DNA of 64,000 nt, from assembly GCF_002224125.1 (NCBI RefSeq), contig NZ_NCSM01000057.1:195906-259905 (forward strand), written 5' to 3'. The notes below the pieces were generated by a model. That model was not told where the DNA came from, did no database searches, and saw only the letters and a list, made by a program, of their open reading frames with translations. Source of the stretch: Streptomyces sp. NBS 14/10 (GTDB taxonomy: Bacteria; Actinomycetota; Actinomycetes; Streptomycetales; Streptomycetaceae). Of this stretch, positions 45,173 to 54,118 are shown piece by piece (position 1 is the first letter of the stretch; each line of letters starts with the position of its first letter). Made by a program: the position numbers and the translations under genes.

Positions 45173-46135
45173 TTAGAGAGGTACGGCCACGCCGTTGAAC
45201 GTCGTCTCCGGTGTCTGGGGCGAGGTGAAGCGGGCGTTGACGAGATAGAGGCGGTCGGCCCAGCGGGCCACGGTGGTGGGGACGTCGAAGCGGGCGTCGG
45301 TGACCGTACGGCGCAAGGTCGCGGCGGGGGCCTTCGCGTCGAGGTCGTAGACGCTGATCAGATTCAGCCGGTTCTGTACGACGTACAGCGTCCGGCCGAT
45401 ACGGAGGAGGCCGTCGCCGTTCGCGACGTCGGCCGCGCCGGAGAGCGCGATCTCGGTGGCGTGCCCGCTGGCCAGGTCCACGTGGTACAGCCTGCCGGGC
45501 GAGCTGCTGACGACGATCAGCCCTCGGCCGTCGGGGGTGCCGACGACGCCGTTGGCGTTGTTGACGTTGGGCGTCTGTACCCAGTCGCCGGTCAGGGGCA
45601 GGCGGCGGACCTCTCCGGCGCGGCCGCGCGGTACGCCGTACAGCACGGCGTCGCGCGAGTCGGTGAACCAGGCTCGGTCGCCGAGCAGGATGACGTCGTT
45701 GATGAAGTGGCCGGTCGCCTCGGTCAGTTGGTACGTGGTGACCAGCTCGCCGGTGTGCGAGTCGACGATCCGCGCCGTCCCTCCGCCGCCTCCCGAGACG
45801 TACAGCAGACCGTCCTCGTCCAGCTTGAGCCCGACGGCCACCGTGCCCGTGGCGCCCTCGTGGATGACTCTGCCCTCACCGGTGCGCAGATCGGTGCGGT
45901 AGACGGCGCCGTTGGCGCGCGAGCCCATATAGGCGTACGGCCTGCGGCCGATGGTGATCCCCTCGGGCATGAAGCCGTCGGGGAGCGGGAATTCGGTCGG
46001 CCACGCGGCCGGGGCGGCGGTGGCGGCGTGCGCCGCGCCGACGCCGGCCGCCGCCGTCGTCGTCGCAGCGAGCGCGGTGACGGCGGCGCCGCGGAGAAGG
46101 GTGCGGCGGGACGGTTGGCGGTGGTTCCAGGTCAT
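45173..46135 (-). CDS. Exported beta-propeller (SMP-30/NHL-like) protein
   Basis: The 320-residue protein has a twin-arginine signal (SRRTLLRGAAVTALAATTTA, cleavage near AHA-ATA) and repeats such as AVGLKLDEDGLLYVSGGGGG and VNNANGVVGTPDGRGLIVVS, typical of SMP-30/gluconolactonase or NHL propellers. It may be a sugar lactonase or a binding protein. It precedes the fructan locus and is divergent from its LacI gene (168 bp gap), so a link to carbohydrate use is possible. ATG 46135 was chosen for the Tat signal. Confidence 0.8.
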   Translation of the reverse strand: MTWNHRQPSRRTLLRGAAVTALAATTTAAAGVGAAHAATAAPAAWPTEFPLPDGFMPEGITIGRRPYAYMGSRANGAVYRTDLRTGEGRVIHEGATGTVAVGLKLDEDGLLYVSGGGGGTARIVDSHTGELVTTYQLTEATGHFINDVILLGDRAWFTDSRDAVLYGVPRGRAGEVRRLPLTGDWVQTPNVNNANGVVGTPDGRGLIVVSSSPGRLYHVDLASGHATEIALSGAADVANGDGLLRIGRTLYVVQNRLNLISVYDLDAKAPAATLRRTVTDARFDVPTTVARWADRLYLVNARFTSPQTPETTFNGVAVPL

Positions 46136-46303
46136 GGTCCGGGCCTCCGTGAAGGGTGGGGGCATCAGTGACTCATCAGCGTCAGTGACTCCCTGCACTC
46201 TGTGCACTTTGAGCGCTCTGCTTCAACGCCGTTTCAGGTCACCTCGTGCGTAAGATCGGGTGAATCAGCAGGGATACGGACGGGCGGAGGGTGGCCGAAA
46301 GCC

Positions 46304-47401
46304 ATGGGCACGGGCGAGGGCGGGCACGGCAAACCCGCCGACAAGGCCGACAAGCTCGGGCGGCCGACGTCGCGGGATGTCGCCCGGCTGGCCGGGGTGT
46401 CCCATACCGCCGTCTCCTTCGTGTTCAACGACCGGGCCGAGGGGAACCTCTCGGCCGCCACCCAGGAGCGCATCCGCCAGGCCGCCGCCCGGCTCGGCTA
46501 CCGCCCCGACCCCGTCGCGCGCGGTCTGCGGCGCCGCCGCACCGCGGTGATCGGGCTGGTCACGGACGAGATCGCCTCGTCGCCGTTCGCGGGGCGGCTG
46601 CTGCGCGGGGCCATGGAGACCGCCTGGGACAGCGGGCATCTCGTCCTCACCGTCGACTCCGGCGGCGATCCGGCCAAGGAGGACGCGGCGGTCGCCGAGC
46701 TCCTGGACCGGCGGGTGGACGGGATCATCTACGCGGCCATGTCGCTGCGCCGGGTCCGCGTCCCCGAGGGCCTGCACCGCACGCGCTCCGTCCTCGCCAA
46801 CTGTCTGGCCGAGGACGACTCCCTGCCGGCCGTCATCCCCGCCGAGCGCGCCGGGGGCCGTACGGCGGCCCGGCTCCTGCTGGACGAGGGGCACCGCAGG
46901 GTCGCGATGGTCGGCGGCCAGGACGACATGGCGTCGGTCGAGCGGCTGCGCGGCTTCCGTGACGCCGTGCGCGCCAAGGGGATCATCGTCCCCAAGGAGT
47001 GGGTCCTACGCACCGGAGGCGAGATCTCCGGCGGGTACGAGGGCGCGCTGCGGATGCTCGACGGGGTGCCCGCCGATCGCCGCCCCACCGGCGTCTTCTG
47101 CTACAACGACCGGGTCGCGGCGGGCGTTCTGCACGCCGCCGCCCGGCTGGGGATCGCCGTCCCCGGCGACCTGTCGGTGGTCGGCTACGACGATCAGGAG
47201 CACATGGCCGAGTTCCTGGCGCCGCCCCTCACCACGGTCGCGCTGCCGCACCGGGCGATGGGCGAGGCCGTCGCCCGGCTGCTGCTGGAGGCCATCGAGA
47301 CCGGGCGGACACCGCCGGCCACCACCCGGCGCCTCGCCGGCCCGGTGATCAGCCGTGCGTCGGTGGGACCAGCCCAGGTGGGACCAGCTCCCACCCCGTG
47401 A
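46304..47401 (+). CDS. LacI family repressor
   Basis: The 365-residue protein has the helix-turn-helix TSRDVARLAGVSHTAVSFVF and hinge RLGYRPDPVARGLRR, followed by a periplasmic-binding-protein-like sugar domain (VIGLVTDEIASSPFAGRLLR...GVFCYNDRVAAGVLHAAARL). It probably controls the fructan genes; candidate sites are at 52141 and 52223. Its last 53 bp overlap the convergent GH32 gene. Confidence 0.92.
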   Translation: MGTGEGGHGKPADKADKLGRPTSRDVARLAGVSHTAVSFVFNDRAEGNLSAATQERIRQAAARLGYRPDPVARGLRRRRTAVIGLVTDEIASSPFAGRLLRGAMETAWDSGHLVLTVDSGGDPAKEDAAVAELLDRRVDGIIYAAMSLRRVRVPEGLHRTRSVLANCLAEDDSLPAVIPAERAGGRTAARLLLDEGHRRVAMVGGQDDMASVERLRGFRDAVRAKGIIVPKEWVLRTGGEISGGYEGALRMLDGVPADRRPTGVFCYNDRVAAGVLHAAARLGIAVPGDLSVVGYDDQEHMAEFLAPPLTTVALPHRAMGEAVARLLLEAIETGRTPPATTRRLAGPVISRASVGPAQVGPAPTP

Positions 47402-48791
47402 CGGCGGCCGCGGACCCCGCCACGACGAGTTCGCGCACATCGTCCGGGCGCCGGTAGACGCGCTCGGTGACCGTGGCCCGGTCGTCGACGAACAGCTCGA
47501 ACAGCGAACCGTCGACGAGCACGCGCACCTCCCTCCCCGGCGCCCGCACCACGATCGGCCCCGCCCCCCGGGCCCCGGTGCCGGGCGTCCGGGGCCAGTC
47601 ACCGCGGTCCAGCGTCACGGTGCCCTCATCCGGGTCCAGCCGCACCGTCAGCCGCGCACCCGAGGCGGACCGCAGCAGACCCACGGTCGTCAGGCCGCGG
47701 GCCGTGACGGTCAGGTCGTACGCCTCCGGGAGCGGAACCCGGCCCGGTGCGGCCCGTCCAGGTTCAGTGACGAACGGTTCGGCCGCGCGCAGCAGTTCGA
47801 GCTCCGGGGCCGGTACGACACGCAGCGCGCCGTCCGGGTGTACGTCAACCACCCTCGGCGCGGTGAGCACACCGGCCCACCCGGCGCGCTCGACCTCACC
47901 GCGCCCGCGGGCCTCCCAGGACCAGCCCCACATCAGGGTCCGGTCCGCCTCCTGGAGCACAGCGGGCGCGTAGAAGTCCCGCCCGTGGTCGAGCCGCCCG
48001 CCGGTGCGCGCCTCGAAGCGCAGACCGCCTTGGCCGTCCGTGCGCAGACGTCCCGTCAGGTAACCGGTGGCGCACGGATCTCCGTCCCACAGCGACACCG
48101 CCAGCACCCAGTCCCCGCCCGCCGTCGCGTACATCTGCGGGCATTCCCAGCCGACCGCCTGGTCGCCGAACGCTTCCGCGGCGACCGGCCCCGTGCCATC
48201 CACGAGCACACCGGCGAACCGCCAGTCCGCCAGGTCGTCGCAGTCGTAGAGCAGCACCGACGGGGTCCCGTCGGCGTGGCCCGCGCCGACCAGCGCCCAC
48301 CGCCGCCCGCCGTACCGGAAGACGAACGGGTCGCGGAACATCACCACGTCCAGGCCGGCGGGCGGCCCGGTCACCACGGGGGTGGGCGACGGCTTCCACT
48401 CGGCCAGCGCGTCGTCGTCCGGGTCGGCCGCCCGCGCCAGGCAGATGGTGCCGAGCCCGGTGTGGTGGCGGTCGACGCCGGTGTACACGGCCGTGGGCAC
48501 GCCGTCGTCGTCGACCACGCACCCGGACCAGCAGCCCGCCTCGTCCGGGCCGCCGGGGGTGGGGGCGAGGGCGATCGGATGGTGCTCCCAGCGGACCAGA
48601 TCGGGGCTGGAGACATGGCCCCAGTGGACGTTGGCGTGGCTCGGGGCGTCGGGGTTGTGCTGGTAGAAGAGGTGGTGGCGGCCTCGCCAGCGAAAGGGAC
48701 CGTTGGGGTCGTTGATCCAGTTGGCGGGCGGACGGACCCTGAAGCGCGGAGCGTCCGGGTCCGGGTCCGGGGACTGAGCGGTGGGGCTCAA
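47349..48791 (-). CDS. GH32 beta-fructofuranosidase, cytoplasmic
   Basis: The 480-residue enzyme lacks a signal peptide. GH32 motifs: NWINDPNG with nucleophile D28, MFRDPFV (transition-state RDP) and WECPQMY (acid/base Glu). The C-terminal beta-sandwich includes VRVLVDGSLFELFVDD. It should cleave imported sucrose or fructo-oligosaccharides. The start is taken as TTG 48791, whose bases overlap the stop of the permease gene (TTGA), implying coupling. It ends the import operon. Confidence 0.9.
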   Translation of the reverse strand: MSPTAQSPDPDPDAPRFRVRPPANWINDPNGPFRWRGRHHLFYQHNPDAPSHANVHWGHVSSPDLVRWEHHPIALAPTPGGPDEAGCWSGCVVDDDGVPTAVYTGVDRHHTGLGTICLARAADPDDDALAEWKPSPTPVVTGPPAGLDVVMFRDPFVFRYGGRRWALVGAGHADGTPSVLLYDCDDLADWRFAGVLVDGTGPVAAEAFGDQAVGWECPQMYATAGGDWVLAVSLWDGDPCATGYLTGRLRTDGQGGLRFEARTGGRLDHGRDFYAPAVLQEADRTLMWGWSWEARGRGEVERAGWAGVLTAPRVVDVHPDGALRVVPAPELELLRAAEPFVTEPGRAAPGRVPLPEAYDLTVTARGLTTVGLLRSASGARLTVRLDPDEGTVTLDRGDWPRTPGTGARGAGPIVVRAPGREVRVLVDGSLFELFVDDRATVTERVYRRPDDVRELVVAGSAAAVTGWELVPPGLVPPTHG

Positions 48792-49735
48792 CGGTTGACT
48801 CCTGCGGAGGTGATGCCCTCGCGAAGAGGGCGCTGGCCGACGATGAACACGGCGACGGCGGGGATCATGGAGAGGACGACACCGGCGAGCACCACCGAGA
48901 CGGAGCCGGTGCCGAGGTTGCCCTGGAGCGAGACCAGGCCCAGCGGCAGGGTGTAGTTCTGGCCCGAGGTCTCGAGGATCAGCGGCCGGAAGAATTCGTT
49001 CCAGTGGTAGTTGAAGGCCAGCACGCCGACGATCGCGAGGCCGGGGGCGGCCAGCGGGGCATACACCGACCGGAAGATCCGCCACGGGCCGCAGCCGTCC
49101 AGCATCGCGGCCTCGCCCAGGTCCTTCGGCATCCCCAGGAAGTACTGCCGCATCAGGAAGGTCCCGAAGGCGGTCGGAAAGGCCGGAATGATCAGGCCGA
49201 GGAGGGTGTCGGTCAGGCCCATCGACTTGAGCACCAGGAACACCGGCACGATGGTGACCTGGAGCGGCACCATCATGGTCGCCAGCACCAGTCCGAACAG
49301 CGGCTTCTTGAAACGGAATTCCAGGCGCGCGAACGCGTACCCCGCCAGGCCCGCCGTGATCATCTGACCCACCGCGATCAGCGCGGTCACCAGCGTCGAG
49401 TTGAGGGCGACCAGCCACACATCGATCTGGTCGAAGACCCCGCGGTACGACTCCGTCGTCGGGTGGGTGGGGATGATCTTCGGTGGCAGGTCGAAGGACT
49501 CGGCCGGGGTGCGCAGCGAGGTGGAGACGGTCCAGATGACCGGGCCCAGGGTCAGCAGTGCGCATACGGCCAGCCCGGCGATCCGGGCCCAGGGCGCGAG
49601 CGCGTACCGCGCACGGCTCAGGTTCGTGGCCGGTCGGCTCGGGTTCGCTCGGCCCGGGTTCGGCCGGCTCATGGGCGCCTGGCTCATGGGCGCTTGGCTC
49701 AGGTTCGCTTGGCTCATGGGACTCACCCGGCTCAC
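48788..49735 (-). CDS. ABC sugar transporter permease (MalG type)
   Basis: The protein of about 315 residues has six membrane segments and the EAA loop DLGEAAMLDGCGPWRIFRSV, as in CUT1 inner-membrane components. GTG 49735 overlaps the stop of the upstream permease; ATG 49717 is another candidate. The N-terminus is a run of Met-Ser-Gln-Ala/Asn-Pro units coded by 12-bp DNA repeats (near 49675-49720). Confidence 0.88.
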   Translation of the reverse strand: MSRVSPMSQANLSQAPMSQAPMSRPNPGRANPSRPATNLSRARYALAPWARIAGLAVCALLTLGPVIWTVSTSLRTPAESFDLPPKIIPTHPTTESYRGVFDQIDVWLVALNSTLVTALIAVGQMITAGLAGYAFARLEFRFKKPLFGLVLATMMVPLQVTIVPVFLVLKSMGLTDTLLGLIIPAFPTAFGTFLMRQYFLGMPKDLGEAAMLDGCGPWRIFRSVYAPLAAPGLAIVGVLAFNYHWNEFFRPLILETSGQNYTLPLGLVSLQGNLGTGSVSVVLAGVVLSMIPAVAVFIVGQRPLREGITSAGVNR

Positions 49736-50727
49736 TGGTAGTGGACGAAGCGCCGGCTGAGCCGGAACTGGAGGGCGGTGACCGCCATGATCAGTACGAA
49801 CAGCAGCACGCCCACCGCGGACGCCGGGCCGAAGCGCAGCTGCTCGAACGCGGTCTCGTAGACGACCATCACGACCGTTCGGGTCGAGTCGCCGGGCCCG
49901 CCGTTGGTGAGCACGTACGGCTGCTCGAAGACCTGTAGCGCGTTGATGATGCCGACCACCGACGCGACCAGCAGCGTGGGCGACAGCAGCGGCAGCGTGA
50001 CATTGAGGTGCTTGCGCAGCCCGGTCGCGCCGTCGAGAGAGGCGGCCTCGTGGATCTCCTTGGGGATGTTGTTGAGGCCGCCGACGAACAGCAGGAACGA
50101 GAAGCCGAACTGCTGCCAGACATAGACCAGGATCACCGCCGCCATCGCCCCGTGCTCCGACGTCAGCCATGGCACCGGGGCGATCCCGACCAGCCCGAGC
50201 AGCCAGTTCACGACCCCGAAGTCCTGGTTGAAGAGGTACTTCATCACCACCGAGATCGACGCGGCGGACAGCACCAGCGGGAAGAAGAACGCCGACCGGA
50301 ACACCGAGCGCAGCCACATGGGCATCCGCCCGTTCACCGCCAGCGCCAGCGCCAGGGCGATGAGCAACTGCAGCGCGACCGCGAGCACCATGAACAGGAG
50401 GGTGTTGCGGAAGGAGACCAGCACGGTCGAATCGCTGAACACCTCGCGGTAGTTCGCGGCCCCGGCGAAGCTCGGATCGTCGATCACGTTCCAGTGGAAG
50501 AGGCTGAGGACGACCGAGCCGACGATCGGTACGACCGTGAAGACCACGATCCCGACGATCGTGGGCGCCAGGAACAGCGCGGCGAGCAGCCGGGCGGAGC
50601 GGGTGCGGGTGTGGGCGGCGGGACGCGGGGTGTCGGCGGCCGGTGTCGCCCGCCGCTTTCGTACGCGCGGGGCCTGAGTGTTCGGCTGCGAGTTCGGCTG
50701 CGAGTTCGGCTGCGCGTTTGTCGTCAT
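49732..50727 (-). CDS. ABC sugar transporter permease (MalF type)
   Basis: The 331-residue protein has six membrane segments and the EAA loop EIHEAASLDGATGLRKHLNV. The first 45 residues form a cytoplasmic extension with Asn-Ser-Gln-Pro repeats. It pairs with the downstream permease. Overlaps (ATGA with the binding-protein gene) show an operon. No ATPase gene is present, so it probably uses a shared MsiK-like ATPase. Confidence 0.9.
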   Translation of the reverse strand: MTTNAQPNSQPNSQPNTQAPRVRKRRATPAADTPRPAAHTRTRSARLLAALFLAPTIVGIVVFTVVPIVGSVVLSLFHWNVIDDPSFAGAANYREVFSDSTVLVSFRNTLLFMVLAVALQLLIALALALAVNGRMPMWLRSVFRSAFFFPLVLSAASISVVMKYLFNQDFGVVNWLLGLVGIAPVPWLTSEHGAMAAVILVYVWQQFGFSFLLFVGGLNNIPKEIHEAASLDGATGLRKHLNVTLPLLSPTLLVASVVGIINALQVFEQPYVLTNGGPGDSTRTVVMVVYETAFEQLRFGPASAVGVLLFVLIMAVTALQFRLSRRFVHYQ

Positions 50728-52133
50728 ACGTCACGCTCCATGGCCTTCTCCAGGTCGCCCTGCATCCGGCGCAGCGCGGGGCCCACCGCGCCCCGCGAGG
50801 CCAGGGCGGTGCCGGTGTGCTTGAGCAGCACCTGCTCGACCTCGGCGACCTGCGGCGGCGCGGGGATCGGCCCGGTGTCGGGGAACTTGTCGAGGGTGTC
50901 GTAGAAGACCTGCCAGTGGCTCGGGCCGGTCTCCCGATAGCGGGCGGGGTCAAGCATCGAGCGGCGGGCCGGGGTGGTCTGGTTGGTCTTGAACAGCCGC
51001 ATCAGGGTGTCCCTGCGGGCGGCGTACTTGATGAACTCCCAGGCCTCGTCCTGCTTCTTCGAGGTGCGCAGCAGCGCGTAGCCGGCCGCGCCGAACTGCA
51101 TGCGCTGGGTGCGCCAGCGCGGGAAGTACTGCACGTCGTAGTCCGTCGCCTTCATGCCCGCCAGACTCAGACCGCCCGCCCAGAAGCCGCCCGCCGGCGT
51201 GACGCCGACCCGGCCGGTGGAGAAGACCCCGACGAGGTTCTGGCCGTTGCCGCCCTCGGGGCGGGTGCACAGATGCTCCTCGATGAGGGAGGCGAGATAG
51301 TCGTACGCCTCCTCCACGCGGGCGTCGGTGGCCTGCGGGGTCGTCCGCCGGAAACCGCCCCCGCGCCCTTGCCGTTCGGCGGCCGGGTAGAAGGAGTCCC
51401 ACAGCCAGGCGCCGCCCGGCGCCTTGGACTCGGCGAGCAGATTGGTGCCGTTCGCGAACAGCCAGGGCACCACGCCGCCCCACAGCCGGTTGGTCCAGAA
51501 GTACGGCGTGAACCGGGAGCCGCTTGCCTTCTTCATGTCCCGCAGCAGCGCGGTGAAGTCGTCGCGGGTCCAGTCGGCGGCCGGGAAGCCCGCGCCGGCC
51601 CGCTCCAGCACTTGCCTGTTGAGATACATGTCGGCCGCGTTGAACTCGACCGGCAGCTGGTAGAGGCTCCCTTCGTACATCATCGACTCCACCAGCGAGG
51701 GATGGACGTCGGCGAAGTACTCGCGCAGCTCCTCGGCGTCCCGCCGCACCCAGCGGTCCAGCGGGACCCCGAGGCGCCGCGCGAACAGCTGGACGCCCTC
51801 GGTGGCGACGTAGACAAGGTCGGGGGCGGTGCCCGCCGCGATCTGGGTGAGGATCTTCGCGAAGAAGTCGGACCAGTCGACGGCCTGCACCGCGTTGATG
51901 CGGAGCTTGATGTCGGGGTGCTGCTTCCGGAAGCCCTCGGTGAGCGTGCGTACGGCCTCCGGTCCGTAGGCGGGGCCGAGGGTGGCGACGACGAGGGAGC
52001 CGTCGTTCCGCCCGGGGATGTCGGCGCCGGTGAGGCGGTCCCAGCTTGCGGCGACACCGCCGAGGGCCGCGGCCCCGGCGCCGTACGTCCCGTACCGCAT
52101 CAGGCCGCGACGGGAGATGAGCGAGTCGGTCAT
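50724..52133 (-). CDS. ABC transporter solute-binding protein, Tat-type signal
   Basis: The 469-residue protein starts with a twin-arginine signal (LISRRGLMRYGTYGAGAAAL) but has no lipobox Cys. The body matches family 1 binding proteins (PDIKLRINAVQAVDWSDFFA; APDLVYVATEGVQLFARRLG). It probably presents fructo-oligosaccharides to the permeases. First gene of the import operon, divergent from the secreted GH32. Confidence 0.88.
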   Translation of the reverse strand: MTDSLISRRGLMRYGTYGAGAAALGGVAASWDRLTGADIPGRNDGSLVVATLGPAYGPEAVRTLTEGFRKQHPDIKLRINAVQAVDWSDFFAKILTQIAAGTAPDLVYVATEGVQLFARRLGVPLDRWVRRDAEELREYFADVHPSLVESMMYEGSLYQLPVEFNAADMYLNRQVLERAGAGFPAADWTRDDFTALLRDMKKASGSRFTPYFWTNRLWGGVVPWLFANGTNLLAESKAPGGAWLWDSFYPAAERQGRGGGFRRTTPQATDARVEEAYDYLASLIEEHLCTRPEGGNGQNLVGVFSTGRVGVTPAGGFWAGGLSLAGMKATDYDVQYFPRWRTQRMQFGAAGYALLRTSKKQDEAWEFIKYAARRDTLMRLFKTNQTTPARRSMLDPARYRETGPSHWQVFYDTLDKFPDTGPIPAPPQVAEVEQVLLKHTGTALASRGAVGPALRRMQGDLEKAMERDV

Positions 52134-52140
52134 CGGCGAG

Positions 52141-52236
52141 CCTAACTCGTGTTAGCCGAAAGTGATTCCCCGATGATGAGAACCCTGTTACGAGGCTGTC
52201 AAGGCGCATGCGAGGGTTGACCTTTAACGAGTTAGG
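52141..52236. promoter_or_regulatory. Two CCTAACTCGT motifs in opposite orientation: probable LacI operators
   Basis: CCTAACTCGTGTTAG (52141-52155) and, inverted, TTTAACGAGTTAGG (52223-52236) share the half-palindrome CTAACTCGTTA. One lies next to each of the divergent operons, as expected for operators of the LacI protein encoded nearby. Confidence 0.7.
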
Positions 52237-52297
52237 TCTACAGTTCCGGACCAGTGAGCCGCAGTCCCGACGACGACGTCGGGGAAGGAGCCGCACC

Positions 52298-53914
52298 ATG
52301 GTCCGTACACCAGGCATGCCAGGCGGTCCTGGCCTGTCCAGGAGGTCGCTCTTCGTCGCCTCGGCCGCGGGCGCGGCCGGCGCGTTACTGCCCGTCGCGG
52401 CGAGTCCGGCGGCGGCGAGTCCGGCGGCGGCGAGTCCGGCGGCGGCGAAGCTCCCCAAGCAGAGTGCCGCATGCGGGAGTTACCGCGCCGAGTACCACTT
52501 CACCGTCCCCGACCAGTGGAAGAACGACCCGCAGCGCCCGATCTGGATCGACGGCGAATACCACTACTACTACCTGTACAACCCCGACTACCTGACCGGC
52601 GGCACGACCGCGGGCACCGCCTGGCGCCTGGCCACCAGCACCGACCTGGTCTCCTTCACCGACCGTGGCATCGCCGTGCCGAAGGACACCACCCCGGCCG
52701 GCGACGTCTGGTCCGGCTCGGCGGTGGTCGACACGGACAACACGGCGGGCTTCGGCGCGGGCGCGGTGATCGTCCTGGCCACCATGTCGCCCGACGACAA
52801 CGCCAACACCCAGGCGCAATACCTGTTCTACTCCACCGATGGCGGCCGGACCTTCACCCACCACGGCACCGACCCGGTCCTGCCCAACCCCGGCGTCCGC
52901 GACTTCCGCGACCCCAAGGTGATCCGCGACGAGGAGCGCGGCCGGTGGGTGATGGCGCTCGCCGAGAACAACAAGGTCGGCTTCTACCACTCGACCGACC
53001 TGAAGTCGTGGACTTACGTCAGCGGATTCATCAAGGACGGCATCGGCGTCCTGGAGTGCCCCGACCTGTTCCGGATCACGGCCGAGGACGGCACCGCCAG
53101 GTGGGTGCTGGGCGTGAGCGCCGACGGCAAGGCGTCCGGCCTTCCCAACACCTACGCATACTGGACCGGCGACTTCGACGGCACCACCTTCACGGCGGAC
53201 GCCTCCGACCCGCAGTGGCTCGACCACGGCTGGGACTGGTACGCGGCCGTCACCTTCGAGAAACGGGACGCGCACGGCACCCTCGACCCGGCCGCGCGCT
53301 ACGCCATCGGCTGGCTCAACAACTGGGGCTACGCGAACACCACCCCCACCATCGACTGCGACGGCTTCAACGGCACCGACTCGATCGTCCGCGAGATCAC
53401 GCTGCGGCGCGCCGCGAGCGGCACGTACTACCTCGCCTCCCGGCCCATCGGCGCCCTCGACGCCCATGTCTCCCGCACGGTGCACCTCGGCGACCTGGAG
53501 GTCGACGGACACCGGACGCTGGACTACACCGGCACCGCCTACGAGCTGACGACCGAGCTCGCCTGGGACCAGCTCACGGGCGCGGGGCTGCAGTTGCGCC
53601 GCTCTCCCGACGGCGTGCGGCACATCGACGCCGGGATCTACGGCGACTACGCCTTCGTCAACCGTGGCTACACGGTGAGCCCGGATTCCTCCGGCCGGTG
53701 GCAGGAAAGCAGGAGCCCCTTCGACCCGTCCGCGCGGACGGTCCGGCTGCGGATCCTGATCGACCGCACCTCCGTGGAGATGTTCGTCGACGACGGCCGG
53801 TACGTCCACTCCTCCGAGGCCTTCCCGGACCCTGCCGACACGGGGATCGCCCTGTTCACGATCGATGGCCGCGCGGTGTTCCAGAACACCGTGATCCGCG
53901 AGTTCACGCTCTGA
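52298..53914 (+). CDS. Secreted GH32 levanase/fructosidase
   Basis: The 538-residue enzyme has a Tat signal (LSRRSLFVASAAGAAGALLP) followed by three repeats of Ala-Ser-Pro-Ala-Ala. GH32 signature: WKNDPQ with nucleophile D77, DFRDPK and LECPDLF. A C-terminal beta-sandwich includes IDRTSVEMFVDDGRYVHSSE. It should hydrolyse levan or inulin outside the cell for uptake by the divergent ABC system. A TTA codon (Leu30, 52385) sits in the signal peptide. ATG 52298 follows GGAAGGAG. Confidence 0.92.
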   Translation: MVRTPGMPGGPGLSRRSLFVASAAGAAGALLPVAASPAAASPAAASPAAAKLPKQSAACGSYRAEYHFTVPDQWKNDPQRPIWIDGEYHYYYLYNPDYLTGGTTAGTAWRLATSTDLVSFTDRGIAVPKDTTPAGDVWSGSAVVDTDNTAGFGAGAVIVLATMSPDDNANTQAQYLFYSTDGGRTFTHHGTDPVLPNPGVRDFRDPKVIRDEERGRWVMALAENNKVGFYHSTDLKSWTYVSGFIKDGIGVLECPDLFRITAEDGTARWVLGVSADGKASGLPNTYAYWTGDFDGTTFTADASDPQWLDHGWDWYAAVTFEKRDAHGTLDPAARYAIGWLNNWGYANTTPTIDCDGFNGTDSIVREITLRRAASGTYYLASRPIGALDAHVSRTVHLGDLEVDGHRTLDYTGTAYELTTELAWDQLTGAGLQLRRSPDGVRHIDAGIYGDYAFVNRGYTVSPDSSGRWQESRSPFDPSARTVRLRILIDRTSVEMFVDDGRYVHSSEAFPDPADTGIALFTIDGRAVFQNTVIREFTL

Positions 53915-54118
53915 GGTACGGCGTACGGCGTACGGGCGAGCGCCGGGCAGGTCACCGCGGCTCGGCTATCAGGCGGTGCGCCAGGCACGCTTTCGGGTGG
54001 CCTTCGGGTGGCCGGGTCGTGGGCGCTCCACGGCGAACGGGCGGGTCGGTGAACGATCGGTTGACCAGTCGACTTCGAGGCGACCGAGCCTCCGACCGTT
54101 TCGCGAAGGCAGGCCACA

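Noticed and set aside
48788..50953. A 721-residue fused frame covering the MalG-type permease and upstream DNA
   Set aside because: The upstream part is out of frame with the real MalF-type permease gene; only the last 315 residues are protein-like.
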